From Anaerobium acetethylicum (GTDB taxonomy: Bacteria; Bacillota; Clostridia; Lachnospirales; Lachnospiraceae): 64,000 bases of DNA. A program made the position numbers and the translations under genes. The notes beneath the pieces are model-generated. The model had not been told where the DNA came from. It did no database searches and saw only the letters and a list, made by a program, of their open reading frames with translations. Below, piece by piece: positions 29,624 to 40,212 of this stretch (positions within the stretch are counted from its first letter, which is position 1; every line of letters begins with the position of its first letter). The stretch lies in NCBI RefSeq assembly GCF_900096945.1, contig NZ_FMKA01000014.1, forward strand, positions 36,040 to 100,039, given 5' to 3'.

Positions 29624-30484
29624 CTATCTGCTTTCCCATCTTCCGGAAGCGCCGCATGGAAGCACGAGTCCGTTGCTTGAAACAGGGAGGCCAAGCTCTT
29701 CCGAATGAACGGTTCCATCAAATTCCCTGAGCTCTGTTGCCAGCATGTAGCTGAGCACTGCTGGTGCAAGCCCGGTTGTATAGGAATTGACAAGGAAGAA
29801 TAAAGGCTTGTCGGTAAGAAGCTGCGCACAGAGTTTGATGAATGGGTGTATGGATTCTTCTATTTTCCAGATTTCTCCTTTTGGGCCTCTTCCATATGAA
29901 GGGGGGTCCATAATGATTGCATCATACTGGTTTCCTCTTCTGATTTCCCGTTCTACGAATTTGACGCAGTCGTCAACAATCCATCTGATAGGAGCATCTT
30001 CGAGGTTTGAAGATTTTGCATTTTCCTTTGCCCAGGTCACCATTCCTTTTGAAGCATCCACATGGGTTACGGAAGCGCCGGCTGCTGCGGCTGCTAAAGT
30101 GGCACCGCCTGTATAGGCAAAAAGATTCAGTACTTTTACCGGTCTGCCAGCGCGTCTGATTTTGTCTGAAAACCAGTCCCAGTTTGCTGCCTGCTCCGGA
30201 AACAAACCTGTATGCTTGAAGCTGAATGGCTTGAGGTTAAAGGTCAGCGTTCTGTAATTGATTGTCCACTGTTTTGGAAGATCGAAAAATTCCCATTCGC
30301 CTCCGCCCTGGCTGCTGCGGTGGTAATGTCCGTTCATTTTTTTCCATCCCTTGTGATGTTTTGGGGTATCCCAGATTACCTGAGGGTCGGGTCTTACCAG
30401 GATATAGTCACCCCAGCGTTCTAATTTTTCGCCATTGGAACAGTCTATAACTTCATAGTCTTTCCAGCCATCTGCTATCCACAT
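29624..30484 (-). CDS. SAM-dependent rRNA methyltransferase, RlmI/RlmK-like
   Basis: 286 residues from ATG at 30484 behind AAAGGTGATTATTAT. The Rossmann methyltransferase core has the SAM-binding motif VLNLFAYTGGATLAAA (about 117-132), the acidic DASKG end of strand 2 and the catalytic DPPSYGRG (about 192-199). It is homologous to the 23S rRNA cytosine-C5 methyltransferase group (RlmI, COG1092) but lacks the N-terminal PUA domain, having instead a short beta region. The target base is not known. It is transcribed toward tuf from its own promoter. Confidence 0.8.
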   Translation of the reverse strand: MWIADGWKDYEVIDCSNGEKLERWGDYILVRPDPQVIWDTPKHHKGWKKMNGHYHRSSQGGGEWEFFDLPKQWTINYRTLTFNLKPFSFKHTGLFPEQAANWDWFSDKIRRAGRPVKVLNLFAYTGGATLAAAAAGASVTHVDASKGMVTWAKENAKSSNLEDAPIRWIVDDCVKFVEREIRRGNQYDAIIMDPPSYGRGPKGEIWKIEESIHPFIKLCAQLLTDKPLFFLVNSYTTGLAPAVLSYMLATELREFDGTVHSEELGLPVSSNGLVLPCGASGRWESR

Positions 30485-30667
30485 ATAATAATCACCTTTC
30501 TGTGTGCATTTTCGATATGATAATCGTACATATGCAATGTATTCCAGTATTTTCTAATGAGTCAAATTCCTATGCTGCCTTATGATGCGGCATGGTTTCT
30601 GTTTAACGGTTTCCTGCTCGTGCAGATATTCCGGACTATGTCCTGAACAGTTATCTGCTCGTAACAT
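30485..30667 (-). ncRNA. Candidate structured leader of the methyltransferase gene
   Basis: The minus-strand leader of about 180 bases begins with a hairpin in which GCAGATA pairs with TATCTGC and an inner GGAC with GTCC (30622-30658). A second possible stem lies around 30572-30596 (ATGCTGCC/GGC-GCAT). It is long for such a gene and may be regulatory. I cannot match it to a known riboswitch by eye. Confidence 0.4.
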
Positions 30668-30696
30668 ATTATACCTAGCCGTCAGTTTGACGTCAA
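30668..30696 (-). promoter_or_regulatory. Promoter of the methyltransferase gene
   Basis: On the minus strand TTGACG (30696-30691) and TATAAT (30673-30668) are 17 bases apart. The region 30697-30869 holds no gene. Confidence 0.75.
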
Positions 30697-30869
30697 GCAC
30701 AATAGTTGGCCCCAAAAGCCTGGATGCATTCATATTAGAAAGTAACAAAATGGTTGCAGTATTTTTGTACTAAGCATAAAGAATGGAGCGTAAGTGAAAA
30801 TGTCGGTTTTATCAAAAAAATGACAGATAAGATTGTGCAAAATGAAAAGTAAAAAAAATAATAAAGTGC

Positions 30870-30898
30870 TTGTAAAATCAAAGTGAATCATGTATAAT
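30870..30898 (+). promoter_or_regulatory. Promoter of the S10 operon
   Basis: TTGTAA (30870-30875) and TATAAT (30893-30898) are 17 bases apart. No other strong promoter is visible before rpmJ, so this probably drives the S10-spc block of about 13 kb. Confidence 0.75.
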
Positions 30899-30904
30899 GA
30901 CTTA

Positions 30905-31126
30905 TGTTGTGACATTGATAGCGTAGAAGCGTGAGGTTGCTGCAGTAATGCAGGTGTTCCGTGGAGCGAAGGTCAAGTTATGAAACTGGCGACAAGTCAC
31001 TGTACAAATTGAATGGTCTACCTCTGGGTAGAAACAACGTGTCTGTATCATATGATACACACGGGAGAGTGTACAGTCACCGCTTGTCGTACTGCAATTA
31101 AGTGCGAAAAGGAGGCGACTTTTTTT
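30905..31126 (+). ncRNA. Structured 5' leader of the S10 operon
   Basis: About 220 bases separate the promoter from rpsJ. The leader includes the perfect palindrome GTATCATATGATAC (31045-31058), extended by GTGT/ACAC on its flanks, and other possible stems. There is no T-run terminator. Autogenous control by an operon product is plausible by analogy with other S10 leaders, but I cannot identify the ligand. Confidence 0.45.
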
Positions 31127-31444
31127 ATGGCAAGTCAAGTAATGAGAATCACATTGAAGGCTTATGATCATCAGCTGATCGATCAGTCAGCTAAAAAGAT
31201 TATCGAAACTGTTAAGAAAACAGGATCACAGGTGAGTGGACCAGTGCCGTTACCTACTAAGAAGGAAATCATCACAATTCTTAGAGCGGTTCACAAATAC
31301 AAAGATTCAAGAGAACAGTTCGAACAGAGAACACACAAAAGACTTATCGATATCCTTACACCTACACAGAAAACAGTAGATGCATTATCAAGATTAGAAA
31401 TGCCAGCTGGTGTATATGTTGATATCAAAATGAAAACTAAGTAA
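31127..31444 (+). CDS. rpsJ: 30S ribosomal protein S10
   Basis: 105 residues from ATG 31127 behind AAGGAGGCGACTTTTTTT; earlier in-frame codons would add unrelated residues. [14 protein letters not shown] and [16 protein letters not shown] are typical. S10 belongs to the 30S head and is also NusE, the partner of NusG/NusB. It opens the S10 operon. Confidence 0.96.
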   Translation: MASQVMRITLKAYDHQLIDQSAKKIIETVKKTGSQVSGPVPLPTKKEIITILRAVHKYKDSREQFEQRTHKRLIDILTPTQKTVDALSRLEMPAGVYVDIKMKTK

Positions 31445-31531
31445 GAAAAAAGAAAAAAGAACAGAATCCTAATAACTAGGATGATTGCGCTGAATGCGTA
31501 ATCCGCTGTAGATTAAACAGGAGGTTTAAAA

Positions 31532-32212
31532 ATGAAGAAAGCAATTTTAGCTACCAAAGTCGGAATGACTCAGATCTTCAACGAAGATGGAGTATTAACT
31601 CCGGTAACTGTATTACAGGCTGGACCATGTGTGATCACACAGGTTAAAACAGAAGAAAACGACGGATACAGTGCAGTTCAGGTTGGTTTTGTTGACAAAA
31701 AAGAGAAAATTGTTAACGTTGACAAGAACGGAACAAAAGAAATCAGAAACAGACATGGTGTTAACAAAGCAGAAAAAGGACACTTCGAAAAAGCTGGAGT
31801 TTCCAGCAAGAGATTTATCAGAGAGTTCAGATTTGAGAATGCTTCAGAATATTCTGTAGCAGATGAAATCAAGGCTGACATCTTCGCAGAAGGTGACAAG
31901 ATTGATGTTACTGCTATTGCAAAAGGTAAAGGTTTCCAGGGCGCTATTAAGAGACATGGCCAGTCCAGAGGACCTATGGCTCATGGTTCTAAGTTCCATC
32001 GTCATGCTGGTTCAAATGGTGCAGCTACAAGCCCAGGTAAAGTATTCAAAGGCAAAAAAATGCCAGGACATATGGGTGCGAAAAAGATCACTGTTCAGAA
32101 CCTTGAAATCGTCAGAGTTGACGTTGAAAACAATTTATTGTTAGTAAAAGGTGCTGTACCAGGACCTAAAAAATCTTTAGTAACAATTAAAGAAACAGTA
32201 AAGGCTAACTAA
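31532..32212 (+). CDS. rplC: 50S ribosomal protein L3
   Basis: 226 residues beginning [19 protein letters not shown], with the signature [14 protein letters not shown] about 50 residues from the end. L3 reaches into the peptidyl transferase centre with its extended loop (about 120-160). ATG 31532 follows AGGAGGTTTAAAA. Confidence 0.96.
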   Translation: MKKAILATKVGMTQIFNEDGVLTPVTVLQAGPCVITQVKTEENDGYSAVQVGFVDKKEKIVNVDKNGTKEIRNRHGVNKAEKGHFEKAGVSSKRFIREFRFENASEYSVADEIKADIFAEGDKIDVTAIAKGKGFQGAIKRHGQSRGPMAHGSKFHRHAGSNGAATSPGKVFKGKKMPGHMGAKKITVQNLEIVRVDVENNLLLVKGAVPGPKKSLVTIKETVKAN

Positions 32213-32240
32213 GCTTTTATAGGAAAGGAGGAACACACAG

Positions 32241-32861
32241 ATGGCAAACGTATCTGTTTACAATATTGAAGGTAAAGAAGTTGGAACATTAGAACTTAGC
32301 GATGCAGTATTTGGCGTTGAAGTTAACGATCATTTAGTACACATGGCAGTTGTAAGCCAGCTTGCAAATAAACGTCAGGGAACTCAGAAAGCTAAGACAC
32401 GTGCGGAAGTTCGTGGCGGCGGAAGGAAACCTTGGAAACAGAAAGGAACCGGTCACGCTAGACAGGGTTCAACAAGATCACCACAGTGGACAGGCGGTGG
32501 AGTTGTATTTGCTCCAACACCAAGAGATTACTCTTTCAAACTTAATAAGAAAGAAAGAAGACTCGCTCTTAAATCAGTATTAACTGCAAAAGTGGCTGAA
32601 AACAAATTTATCGTTGTTGATGAAATCAAATTTGACGAAATCAAAACTAAAAAATTCCAGGCTATGTTAGATAACCTCAAAGTATCTAAAGCGCTTGTTG
32701 TATTAAACGAAAATGACAAGAACGTAGTTATGTCTGCGAAAAACATTCCAGCTGTTCAGACGGCTTTAACAAATACAATCAATGTATATGATATCTTAAA
32801 ATACAACACAGTAATCGTAACAAAAGCTGCTGTTGCTACTATCGAGGAGGTGTACGCGTAA
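32241..32861 (+). CDS. rplD: 50S ribosomal protein L4
   Basis: 206 residues. The basic loop that lines the exit tunnel ([19 protein letters not shown], about 62-80) is intact, without macrolide-resistance changes that I can see. L4 is the classical repressor of S10 operons in enterobacteria; a role in this leader is only a possibility. Its stop codon overlaps the rplW start by one base. Confidence 0.96.
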   Translation: MANVSVYNIEGKEVGTLELSDAVFGVEVNDHLVHMAVVSQLANKRQGTQKAKTRAEVRGGGRKPWKQKGTGHARQGSTRSPQWTGGGVVFAPTPRDYSFKLNKKERRLALKSVLTAKVAENKFIVVDEIKFDEIKTKKFQAMLDNLKVSKALVVLNENDKNVVMSAKNIPAVQTALTNTINVYDILKYNTVIVTKAAVATIEEVYA

Positions 32862-33160
32862 TGGCAAATATTCAGTATTATGATGTAATCCTCAAACCAG
32901 TTGTAACTGAAAAGAGCATGAACGCAATGGGCGAAAAGAAATATACTTTCTTAGTTCATACAGAAGCGAACAAGACTCAGATCAAAGAAGCTGTAGAAAA
33001 AATGTTTGCAGGAACGAAAGTAAAAAGCGTTAACACCATGAACTTGGATGGTAAAAAACGTAGAAGAGGCAATACTGTTGGTAGAACTTCTAAAACAAAA
33101 AAAGCAATTGTTCAGTTAACTGAAGCAAGTGCTGATATCGAAATTTTTGAAGGTCTGTAA
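32861..33160 (+). CDS. rplW: 50S ribosomal protein L23
   Basis: 99 residues starting [15 protein letters not shown] after the initial MANIQ. L23 sits at the tunnel exit and docks trigger factor and SRP. The TAATG overlap with rplD implies translational coupling, with GGAGGTG inside the rplD end serving as ribosome binding site. Confidence 0.95.
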   Translation: MANIQYYDVILKPVVTEKSMNAMGEKKYTFLVHTEANKTQIKEAVEKMFAGTKVKSVNTMNLDGKKRRRGNTVGRTSKTKKAIVQLTEASADIEIFEGL

Positions 33161-33290
33161 GATTTAAATCTGCAGCCTCGTAGATATCCATGAATGAATA
33201 GCGGGCTGAACGGTTCGCTGCAAAACTTGTAACGATAAAAAAGTATAAACGCTAGGATGCGTTGTAGATAACATGAAAGGAGTGAAAAAA

Positions 33291-34133
33291 ATGGGAATTA
33301 AAACGTTTAACCCATATACACCTTCCAGAAGACATATGACCAGTTCTGATTTCGCTGAAATCACTAAAGATTCACCAGAGAAATCATTAGTTGTTTCTTT
33401 AAGCAAAAATGCTGGCCGTAATAATCAAGGTAAAATCACTGTAAGACACCGCGGTGGCGGATCAAGAAGAAAATATAGAATTATCGACTTTAAGAGAAGA
33501 AAAGACGGAATAGCAGCAACTGTAATCGGTGTTGAATACGATCCGAACAGAACAGCTAACATCGCTCTTATCTGCTATGCAGATGGTGAAAAGGCTTATA
33601 TCCTTGCACCACAGGGACTTACTGACGGAATGACAGTTATGAATGGTGAAACAGCAGAAATCAAAGTTGGTAACTGCCTTCCACTTTCAGCTATTCCAGT
33701 AGGTACTCAGATCCATAACATTGAACTTTACCCAGGAAAAGGCGGACAGTTAGTTCGTTCAGCTGGTAACAGTGCTCAGTTAATGGCTAAAGAAGGTAAA
33801 TTTGCAACACTCAGACTTCCATCAGGAGAAATGAGAATGGTTCCAATCATTTGCAGAGCATCAATCGGTGTTGTTGGAAATGGTGACCATAGCCTGATCA
33901 ATATTGGTAAAGCAGGACGTAAACGTAACATGGGTATCAGACCTACAGTTCGTGGTTCTGTAATGAATCCTAATGACCATCCACACGGTGGTGGTGAAGG
34001 TAAGACAGGAATTGGTCGTCCAGGCCCTTGTACACCTTGGGGTAAACCAGCTCTTGGCTTAAAGACAAGAAAGAAGAACAAGAAATCAAACAAGATGATA
34101 GTAAGAAGAAGAGACGGAAGAGCAATCAAGTAA
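33291..34133 (+). CDS. rplB: 50S ribosomal protein L2
   Basis: 280 residues from ATG 33291 after AAAGGAGTGAAAAAA; an ATG 18 bases earlier lies before that site. The peptidyl-transferase-associated signature [20 protein letters not shown] is near residue 230. L2 binds 23S rRNA and supports subunit association. The 130-base gap after rplW holds no gene. Confidence 0.96.
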   Translation: MGIKTFNPYTPSRRHMTSSDFAEITKDSPEKSLVVSLSKNAGRNNQGKITVRHRGGGSRRKYRIIDFKRRKDGIAATVIGVEYDPNRTANIALICYADGEKAYILAPQGLTDGMTVMNGETAEIKVGNCLPLSAIPVGTQIHNIELYPGKGGQLVRSAGNSAQLMAKEGKFATLRLPSGEMRMVPIICRASIGVVGNGDHSLINIGKAGRKRNMGIRPTVRGSVMNPNDHPHGGGEGKTGIGRPGPCTPWGKPALGLKTRKKNKKSNKMIVRRRDGRAIK

Positions 34134-34192
34134 GTTTCGACTTTAAGACAATATTTACATACATCAATCAGTTTATAAGGAGGTTAGAACCT

Positions 34193-34474
34193 ATGGCTCG
34201 CTCACTTAAAAAAGGACCATTTGCAGATGCGCACTTACTTAAAAAAGTAGATGCTATGAACGAAGCAGGACAGCACCAGGTAATTAAAACTTGGTCACGC
34301 CGTTCGACAATATTCCCACAGATGGTTGGACATACAATAGCAGTTCATGACGGTAGAAGACATGTACCTGTATACGTTACAGAAGATATGGTTGGACACA
34401 AGCTCGGAGAGTTTGTTGCAACAAGAACTTATAGAGGACATGGAAAAGACGAAAAGAAATCAAGAGTTCGTTAA
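34193..34474 (+). CDS. rpsS: 30S ribosomal protein S19
   Basis: 93 residues starting [16 protein letters not shown]19 forms part of the 30S head near the A-site finger. It lies in the standard L2-S19-L22 order with AAGGAGGTTAGAACCT before ATG 34193. Confidence 0.96.
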   Translation: MARSLKKGPFADAHLLKKVDAMNEAGQHQVIKTWSRRSTIFPQMVGHTIAVHDGRRHVPVYVTEDMVGHKLGEFVATRTYRGHGKDEKKSRVR

Positions 34475-34503
34475 TAAATGTAATTTGAAAGGAGGTTTCA
34501 TCC

Positions 34504-34890
34504 ATGGCAAAAGGACATAGATCCCAAATAAAAAGAGAAAGAAATGCTAACGCAGATACCAGACCATCAGCAAAGTTATCTTATGCAAGAGTTTCGGTAC
34601 AGAAAGCATGTTTCGTTTTAGATGCCATTAGAGGCAAAGACGTTAAAAGTGCGCTTGGTATTTTAGCTTACAATCCAAGATATGCTTCTAGTTTAATAGA
34701 GAAATTATTAAAATCAGCAATCGCAAATGCTGAAAACAATAACGGAATGAATGTTGACAACCTTTTCATTGAAGAGTGTTTCGCGGATAAAGGACCTACA
34801 ATGAAGAGAATCAGACCTAGAGCACAGGGTAGAGCTTACAGGATCGAAAAGAGAATGAGCCACATCACTGTCGTGCTTAATGAAAGATAA
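34504..34890 (+). CDS. rplV: 50S ribosomal protein L22
   Basis: 128 residues. The beta-hairpin that lines the exit tunnel ends [20 protein letters not shown] near the C-terminus. The start ATG 34504 follows AAAGGAGGTTTCATCC. The N-terminus ([13 protein letters not shown]) is extended compared with E. coli L22, as in other Clostridia. Confidence 0.95.
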   Translation: MAKGHRSQIKRERNANADTRPSAKLSYARVSVQKACFVLDAIRGKDVKSALGILAYNPRYASSLIEKLLKSAIANAENNNGMNVDNLFIEECFADKGPTMKRIRPRAQGRAYRIEKRMSHITVVLNER

Positions 34891-34901
34891 GGAGGGCAAA
34901 A

Positions 34902-35558
34902 ATGGGACAGAAAGTTAATCCTCATGGCTTAAGAGTCGGCGTTATCAAAGACTGGGATTCAAAATGGTATGCTGAAGCTGATTTTGCAGACTTCTTAGTT
35001 GAAGACTACAACATCAGAACATACGTTAAAAAGAAATTATATAGCGCAGGTGTTTCGAAGATCGATATCGAAAGAGCATCTGACAGAGTAAAAGTAATCA
35101 TCCACACAGCTAAACCTGGCGTAGTAATCGGTAAGGGCGGAGCGGAAATTGAAAAATTAAAAGCTGAAGTTCAGAAAATTACAACTAAGAAATTAGTAGT
35201 GGATATCAAAGAAGTTAAAAGACCGGATAAAGATGCTCAGTTAGTTGCTGAAAGCATTGCTCTCCAGTTAGAAAACCGTATCTCTTTCAGAAGAGCTATG
35301 AAATCTACAATGGCAAGAACAATGAAAACAGGAGCATTAGGTATCAAAACTGCTGTATCAGGACGTCTTGGCGGAGCTGATATGGCACGTACAGAGTTCT
35401 ACAGCGAAGGAACTATTCCTCTGCAGACACTTAGAGCAGATATTGATTATGGTTTCGCAGAAGCAGATACTACTTATGGTAAATTAGGCGTTAAAACCTG
35501 GATTTACAAAGGAGAAGTTCTTCCTACGAAGGCAGCTAAGGAAGGGAGCGAAGAATAA
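34902..35558 (+). CDS. rpsC: 30S ribosomal protein S3
   Basis: 218 residues starting [13 protein letters not shown]. The KH domain ([15 protein letters not shown], about 70-84) binds mRNA at the entry channel, and the C-terminal domain has [13 protein letters not shown] 34902 is 11 bases after rplV with AAGGAGGGCAAAA. Its stop overlaps the rplP start by one base. Confidence 0.96.
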   Translation: MGQKVNPHGLRVGVIKDWDSKWYAEADFADFLVEDYNIRTYVKKKLYSAGVSKIDIERASDRVKVIIHTAKPGVVIGKGGAEIEKLKAEVQKITTKKLVVDIKEVKRPDKDAQLVAESIALQLENRISFRRAMKSTMARTMKTGALGIKTAVSGRLGGADMARTEFYSEGTIPLQTLRADIDYGFAEADTTYGKLGVKTWIYKGEVLPTKAAKEGSEE

Positions 35559-35995
35559 TGTTAATGCCAAAAAGAGTTAAAAGACGTAAACAGTTCCGTG
35601 GTTCCATGGCTGGTAAAGCTACCAGAGGAAACACGATTTCAAACGGTGAATATGGTATCGTAGCAATGGAACCGTGCTGGATCAGATCTAACCAGATCGA
35701 AGCAGCCCGTATCGCCATGACTCGTTACATCAAACGTGGTGGTAAAGTTTGGATTAAAATATTCCCTGATAAACCAGTAACTACAAAACCAGCTGAAACA
35801 CGAATGGGTTCCGGTAAGGGCTCATTAGAATACTGGGTAGCAGTTGTTAAGCCAGGACGCGTTATGTTCGAAATCGCAGGAGTACCTGAAGAAATCGCAA
35901 GAGAAGCGCTTCGCCTTGCAGTGCACAAGTTACCATGTAAATGTAAAGTAGTTTCTCGCGCAGACTTAGAAGGCGGTGATAACAGTGAAAATTAA
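35558..35995 (+). CDS. rplP: 50S ribosomal protein L16
   Basis: 145 residues starting [15 protein letters not shown]. The signature [15 protein letters not shown] is near residue 85. L16 helps position A-site tRNA. The start ATG overlaps the rpsC stop (TAATG). The rpmC start lies inside its 3' end. Confidence 0.96.
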   Translation: MLMPKRVKRRKQFRGSMAGKATRGNTISNGEYGIVAMEPCWIRSNQIEAARIAMTRYIKRGGKVWIKIFPDKPVTTKPAETRMGSGKGSLEYWVAVVKPGRVMFEIAGVPEEIAREALRLAVHKLPCKCKVVSRADLEGGDNSEN

Positions 35996-36194
35996 TAAAT
36001 TTGTAGAAGATTTAAAAACAAAATCAGCTGCAGAATTGAATGAAGAATTAGTAGCTGCTAAAAAGGAACTTTTTAATTTAAGATTCCAGAACGCAACAAA
36101 TCAGTTAGATAATACAAGCAGAATCAAAGATGTTAGAAAAAACATTGCCAGAATTCAGACAATCATTACTGAACAGGCAAAGGCTGCTGAATAA
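35985..36194 (+). CDS. rpmC: 50S ribosomal protein L29
   Basis: 69 residues if started at GTG 35985 ([18 protein letters not shown]), preceded by GGCGGTGATAACA; a GTG nine bases upstream is the alternative. [16 protein letters not shown] is the family signature. L29 lies near the tunnel exit beside L23. Its first 11 bases overlap the end of rplP. Confidence 0.93.
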   Translation: MKINKFVEDLKTKSAAELNEELVAAKKELFNLRFQNATNQLDNTSRIKDVRKNIARIQTIITEQAKAAE

Positions 36195-36217
36195 TCCTAT
36201 AGGAAGGAGGAATTGTT

Positions 36218-36472
36218 GTGGAAAGAAACCTGAGAAAAACTCGTACAGGCAAAGTTGTAAGCAATAAAATGGAAAAAACTATCGTTGTAGCTATCGAAGA
36301 TCACGTAAAGCATCCTTTATACAACAAAATCATAAAGAGAACTTACAAATTGAAAGCACATGATGAAAAGAACGAATGCAATATTGGCGATACTGTTAAA
36401 GTTATGGAAACAAGACCTTTATCTAAGGATAAAAGATGGAGACTTGTTGAAATCGTTAACAGAGCTAAATAA
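36218..36472 (+). CDS. rpsQ: 30S ribosomal protein S17
   Basis: 84 residues from GTG 36218 behind [36 protein letters not shown] and KRWRLVEIV match the OB-fold primary rRNA-binding protein S17. It lies in the usual L29-S17-L14 order. Confidence 0.96.
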   Translation: MERNLRKTRTGKVVSNKMEKTIVVAIEDHVKHPLYNKIIKRTYKLKAHDEKNECNIGDTVKVMETRPLSKDKRWRLVEIVNRAK

Positions 36473-36574
36473 TAACTTCGTGATACAGGCATTGCGCCTG
36501 GATTTATTCAGAGATATGAAAATGCTGCCAGTAAGGTGGCTTGATGAACTATATTTTAAAGGAGGTATATTGGC

Positions 36575-36943
36575 ATGATACAACAGGAAACTAGACTTAG
36601 AGTTGCTGACAATACCGGTGCAAAAGAACTTCTTTGCATCAGGGTATTAGGTGGATCTACTAGAAGATATGCTAATATCGGTGATATTATCGTTGCTTCA
36701 GTTAAAGATGCAACACCAGGTGGTGTTGTTAAAAAGGGTGACGTAGTAAAAGCTGTAGTTGTACGTACTGTAAAAGGCGCTCGTCGTAAAGACGGTTCTT
36801 ATATTAGGTTCGATGAAAATGCTGCTGTCATCATTAAAGACGACAAGAATCCAAAAGGAACTCGTATTTTTGGACCAGTAGCTCGAGAGCTGAGAGAAAA
36901 ACAATTTATGAAGATTGTTTCATTAGCTCCAGAAGTATTATAA
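36575..36943 (+). CDS. rplN: 50S ribosomal protein L14
   Basis: 122 residues starting [21 protein letters not shown]14 forms bridge B8 and is the docking site of the silencing factor RsfS. ATG 36575 follows AAAGGAGGTATATTGGC. The preceding 102-base gap has a small hairpin (CAGGC/GCCTG) but no terminator. Confidence 0.96.
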   Translation: MIQQETRLRVADNTGAKELLCIRVLGGSTRRYANIGDIIVASVKDATPGGVVKKGDVVKAVVVRTVKGARRKDGSYIRFDENAAVIIKDDKNPKGTRIFGPVARELREKQFMKIVSLAPEVL

Positions 36944-36956
36944 GGAGGTGTCCATA

Positions 36957-37268
36957 GTGTCAGTAATGAAAATCAAAAAAGGCGATACAGTTAAAGTAAT
37001 CGCTGGTAAAGATAAAGATAAAACAGGCAAGATTATCAACATCAATATGAAAAACAATACTGTATTAGTTGAAGGCGTTAACATGATGACAAAACATGCT
37101 AAACCAAGCGCAGCTAACCAGAATGGCGGAATCATCCACCAGGAAAGTCCGATTGATGTTTCTAACGTTATGTATGTTCATAACGGCAAAGCAACAAGAA
37201 TCGGCTATACAATGAAAAACGATAAAAAAGTACGTGTTGCAAAATCAACAGGTGAAGTAATCGATTAA
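36957..37268 (+). CDS. rplX: 50S ribosomal protein L24
   Basis: 103 residues if started at GTG 36957, eight bases after AAGGAGG; ATG 36966 is spaced too far. A KOW motif (KGDTVKVIAGKDKDKTGKI) opens the protein. L24 is an assembly initiator at the tunnel exit. It follows rplN by 13 bases. Confidence 0.94.
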   Translation: MSVMKIKKGDTVKVIAGKDKDKTGKIININMKNNTVLVEGVNMMTKHAKPSAANQNGGIIHQESPIDVSNVMYVHNGKATRIGYTMKNDKKVRVAKSTGEVID

Positions 37269-37290
37269 TTTAGAGAGGAGGTCCTGAAAG

Positions 37291-37830
37291 TTGAGCAGAC
37301 TTAAAGAAACTTACAAAAATGAGATCGTAGAAGCTATGATCAAAAAATTTGGATATAAAAATGTTATGGAAGTGCCTAAAATTGAAAAGATCGTTATCAA
37401 TATGGGCGTCGGCGAAGCTAAAGATAATGCAAAATTATTGGACGCAGCTGTTAAAGATCTTGAAATTATCGCTGGACAGAAAGTTGTTACTACAAAAGCT
37501 AAAAATTCAGTAGCTAACTTCAAAATCAGACAGGGTATGCCTATCGGATGTAAAGTGACATTAAGAGGCGAAAGAATGTATGAATTCGCAGATCGTCTTA
37601 TTAACCTGGCTTTACCACGTGTACGTGACTTTAGAGGTGTTAATCCTAATGCATTTGATGGCAGAGGCAACTATGCCCTTGGTATCAAAGAACAATTAAT
37701 TTTCCCTGAAATCGAGTACGATAAGGTTGATAAGGTTAGAGGTATGGACATTATTTTTGTTACTACCGCTAAAACAGACGAAGAAGCTCGTGAATTATTG
37801 ACATTATTCAATATGCCATTTACTAAATAG
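37291..37830 (+). CDS. rplE: 50S ribosomal protein L5
   Basis: 179 residues from a TTG start at 37291 after [34 protein letters not shown] and [18 protein letters not shown] are diagnostic. L5 binds 5S rRNA and contacts P-site tRNA. Full family length. Confidence 0.95.
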   Translation: MSRLKETYKNEIVEAMIKKFGYKNVMEVPKIEKIVINMGVGEAKDNAKLLDAAVKDLEIIAGQKVVTTKAKNSVANFKIRQGMPIGCKVTLRGERMYEFADRLINLALPRVRDFRGVNPNAFDGRGNYALGIKEQLIFPEIEYDKVDKVRGMDIIFVTTAKTDEEARELLTLFNMPFTK

Positions 37831-37846
37831 ATAGGAGGTAATTTTC

Positions 37847-38032
37847 ATGGCTAAAACGTCTATGAAAGTAAAACAGCAACGTACTCAGAAATTCTCTACC
37901 AGAGAATACAGCCGTTGTAGAATCTGTGGTCGTCCACATGCATACTTAAGAAAATACGGAATTTGCAGAATCTGCTTCCGTGAATTAGCATACAAAGGAC
38001 AAATTCCAGGCGTTAGAAAAGCAAGCTGGTAA
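37847..38032 (+). CDS. rpsZ: 30S ribosomal protein S14, zinc-binding type
   Basis: 61 residues. Two CxxC pairs, CRICGRPH and CRICFRE, form the zinc site, so this is the short C+ form typical of Gram-positives. No zinc-independent paralogue is visible in the window. It lies between L5 and S8 as expected, with AGGAGGTAATTTTC before ATG 37847. Confidence 0.96.
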   Translation: MAKTSMKVKQQRTQKFSTREYSRCRICGRPHAYLRKYGICRICFRELAYKGQIPGVRKASW

Positions 38033-38060
38033 TTAGAGAGTTAGGAAGGAGGCAACTTAA

Positions 38061-38462
38061 ATGACAATGAGCGATCCAATCGCAGATATGCTTACAAGAA
38101 TCCGTAATGCAAACACTGCTAAACATGATACAGTAAATATACCTGCATCTAAAATGAAAATAGCTATCGCTAACATTCTTTTAGAAGAAGGTTACATTAA
38201 AAAATATGATATCGTAGATGATGGAAATTTCAAAGCAATCAAAATCACATTAAAATACGGTAAAGATAAAAACGAAAAAATCATTTCAGGTCTTAAGAGA
38301 ATTTCAAAACCAGGTCTTCGTGTTTATGCAAACAGAGAAGAACTTCCAAAAGTACTTGGTGGACTCGGAATTGCTATCATTTCGACAAACAATGGTGTTG
38401 TCACTGACAAACAGGCTAGAAACCTCAACGTAGGTGGAGAAGTTTTAGCATTTGTCTGGTAA
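38061..38462 (+). CDS. rpsH: 30S ribosomal protein S8
   Basis: 133 residues starting [17 protein letters not shown], ending [10 protein letters not shown]8 binds helix 21 of 16S rRNA and represses the spc operon in enterobacteria. ATG 38061 or 38067 could both be used after AAGGAGGCAACTTA. Confidence 0.96.
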   Translation: MTMSDPIADMLTRIRNANTAKHDTVNIPASKMKIAIANILLEEGYIKKYDIVDDGNFKAIKITLKYGKDKNEKIISGLKRISKPGLRVYANREELPKVLGGLGIAIISTNNGVVTDKQARNLNVGGEVLAFVW

Positions 38463-38529
38463 TTTAAAATATACTACTGAAAACAGAGAGGGCACAGGTC
38501 CCTTTCCGAGAATTTAAGGAGGTAACGGC

Positions 38530-39072
38530 ATGTCACGTATAGGAAGAATGCCAATCGCTGTACCAGCAGGAGTAACTGTTGAAATTGCAGCAAACAACAA
38601 AGTGACTGTAACAGGTCCTAAGGGAACTCTCGTAAGAGAATTACCAGTTGAAATGGAAATCAAGCTCGAAGGAGCAGAAATCACAGTTAGCAGACCAAAC
38701 GACTTAAAGAAAATGAAGTCATTACATGGTTTAACCAGAACCCTCGTTTCAAACATGGTTACTGGTGTAACTGAAGGATATACAAAAGTCCTTGAAGTTA
38801 ACGGTGTTGGTTACAAGGCAGCAAAACAGGGAAACAAATTAGTTCTTTCACTCGGATACTCACATCCGGTTGAAATGGAAGATCCAGAAGGATTGGAATC
38901 CGTTTTAGAAGGACAGAACAAAATAACTATTAAAGGTATCGATAAAGAAAAAGTTGGCCAGTACGCAGCTGAAATCAGAGATAAGAGAAGACCGGAACCT
39001 TACAAAGGAAAAGGTATTAAATATGCTGATGAAGTTATTAGACGTAAAGTTGGTAAGACTGGTAAGAAATAA
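38530..39072 (+). CDS. rplF: 50S ribosomal protein L6
   Basis: 180 residues starting [15 protein letters not shown], with the C-terminal signature [20 protein letters not shown]6 lies near the sarcin-ricin loop. ATG 38530 follows AAGGAGGTAACGGC. Confidence 0.96.
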   Translation: MSRIGRMPIAVPAGVTVEIAANNKVTVTGPKGTLVRELPVEMEIKLEGAEITVSRPNDLKKMKSLHGLTRTLVSNMVTGVTEGYTKVLEVNGVGYKAAKQGNKLVLSLGYSHPVEMEDPEGLESVLEGQNKITIKGIDKEKVGQYAAEIRDKRRPEPYKGKGIKYADEVIRRKVGKTGKK

Positions 39073-39089
39073 TTAAAGGAGTGACTAAG

Positions 39090-39458
39090 ATGGTTAGTAA
39101 AAAATCAAGAACTAAAGTTCGTGTAAATAAACATAGAAAATTACGTAATCGTTTCAGTGGTACAGCTCAGAGGCCACGTTTAGCTGTGTTTAGAAGTAAT
39201 AATCATATGTATGCTCAAATTATTGACGATACAGTTGGAAATACTTTGGTTTCAGCTTCAACTCTTCAGAAAGAAGTTAAAGCAGAAATTGAAAAGACTA
39301 ATAACGTTGATGCAGCAGCATACTTAGGTACTGTTATAGCAAAGAAAGCATTAGAAAAAGGTATTACGACTGTTGTCTTTGATAGAGGTGGCTTCATATA
39401 CCAGGGAAAAGTCAAGGCAGTAGCAGACGCAGCACGTGAAGCTGGTCTGGAATTCTAA
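39090..39458 (+). CDS. rplR: 50S ribosomal protein L18
   Basis: 122 residues from ATG 39090 behind AAAGGAGTGACTAAG; the upstream GTG is part of that site. [19 protein letters not shown] and [19 protein letters not shown] are typical. L18 binds 5S rRNA together with L5. Confidence 0.95.
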   Translation: MVSKKSRTKVRVNKHRKLRNRFSGTAQRPRLAVFRSNNHMYAQIIDDTVGNTLVSASTLQKEVKAEIEKTNNVDAAAYLGTVIAKKALEKGITTVVFDRGGFIYQGKVKAVADAAREAGLEF

Positions 39459-39474
39459 ACAAGGAGGAGAACAC

Positions 39475-39984
39475 ATGAAACGAACAATCGTTGATGCTAG
39501 TCAATTAGAACTTAATGAAAAAGTAGTATCAATCAAACGTGTAACTAAGGTTGTTAAAGGTGGACGTAACTTCAGATTCACAGCTTTAGTAGTGGTTGGT
39601 GACGGAAACGGACATGTTGGTGCAGGTTTAGGTAAAGCAACTGAAATTCCTGAAGCTATTCGTAAAGGAAAAGAAGATGCTACAAAAAAACTTATTTCTG
39701 TAACATTAGATGATAATGCTAGCATATCACATGATTTGATTGGTAAATTCGGAAGTGCTTCCGTATTACTTAAAAGAGCACCTGAAGGTACTGGTGTTAT
39801 CGCTGGAGGCCCAGCTCGTTCAGTTCTTGAACTTGCAGGAATCAAGAATATCCGTACAAAATCTTTAGGATCTAATAACAAACAAAACGTAGTACTTGCT
39901 ACAATTGAAGGCTTGAATAATTTAAAGACTCCAGAAGAAGTAGCTAAACTCCGCGGTAAATCTGTTGAAGAGATTTTAGCATAA
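39475..39984 (+). CDS. rpsE: 30S ribosomal protein S5
   Basis: 169 residues from ATG 39475 after AAGGAGGAGAACAC; the in-frame ATG 39 bases upstream lies inside rpl[21 protein letters not shown] and the loop implicated in spectinomycin binding are present and look wild type. S5 affects decoding accuracy. Confidence 0.95.
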   Translation: MKRTIVDASQLELNEKVVSIKRVTKVVKGGRNFRFTALVVVGDGNGHVGAGLGKATEIPEAIRKGKEDATKKLISVTLDDNASISHDLIGKFGSASVLLKRAPEGTGVIAGGPARSVLELAGIKNIRTKSLGSNNKQNVVLATIEGLNNLKTPEEVAKLRGKSVEEILA

Positions 39985-40002
39985 TTAGGAGGGAAATAAA
40001 AA

Positions 40003-40185
40003 ATGGCAGATAAATTAAAGATTACTTTAGTGAAATCTACAATTGGAGCTGTTCCTAAAAATCGTAAAACTGTTGAAGCTTTAGGGCTTAGAAAAGTCAA
40101 CAAGACAGTTGAAATGCCGGATAACGCAGCAATCAGGGGTATGATTCAGAGAGTAAGACATTTAGTAAAAGTAGAAGAAATATAA
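40003..40185 (+). CDS. rpmD: 50S ribosomal protein L30
   Basis: 60 residues, starting [16 protein letters not shown] and ending [14 protein letters not shown]. It lies in the conserved S5-L30-L15 order with AGGAGGGAAATAAAAA before ATG 40003. L30 is a small peripheral large-subunit protein. Confidence 0.95.
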   Translation: MADKLKITLVKSTIGAVPKNRKTVEALGLRKVNKTVEMPDNAAIRGMIQRVRHLVKVEEI

Positions 40186-40212
40186 TAGTATAAGAGATAA
40201 GGAGGTGTCAGG

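Noticed and set aside
29353..29730. 125-codon plus-strand open frame after tuf as a gene
   Set aside because: It crosses two terminators and runs into the antisense methyltransferase gene, with no recognisable product.
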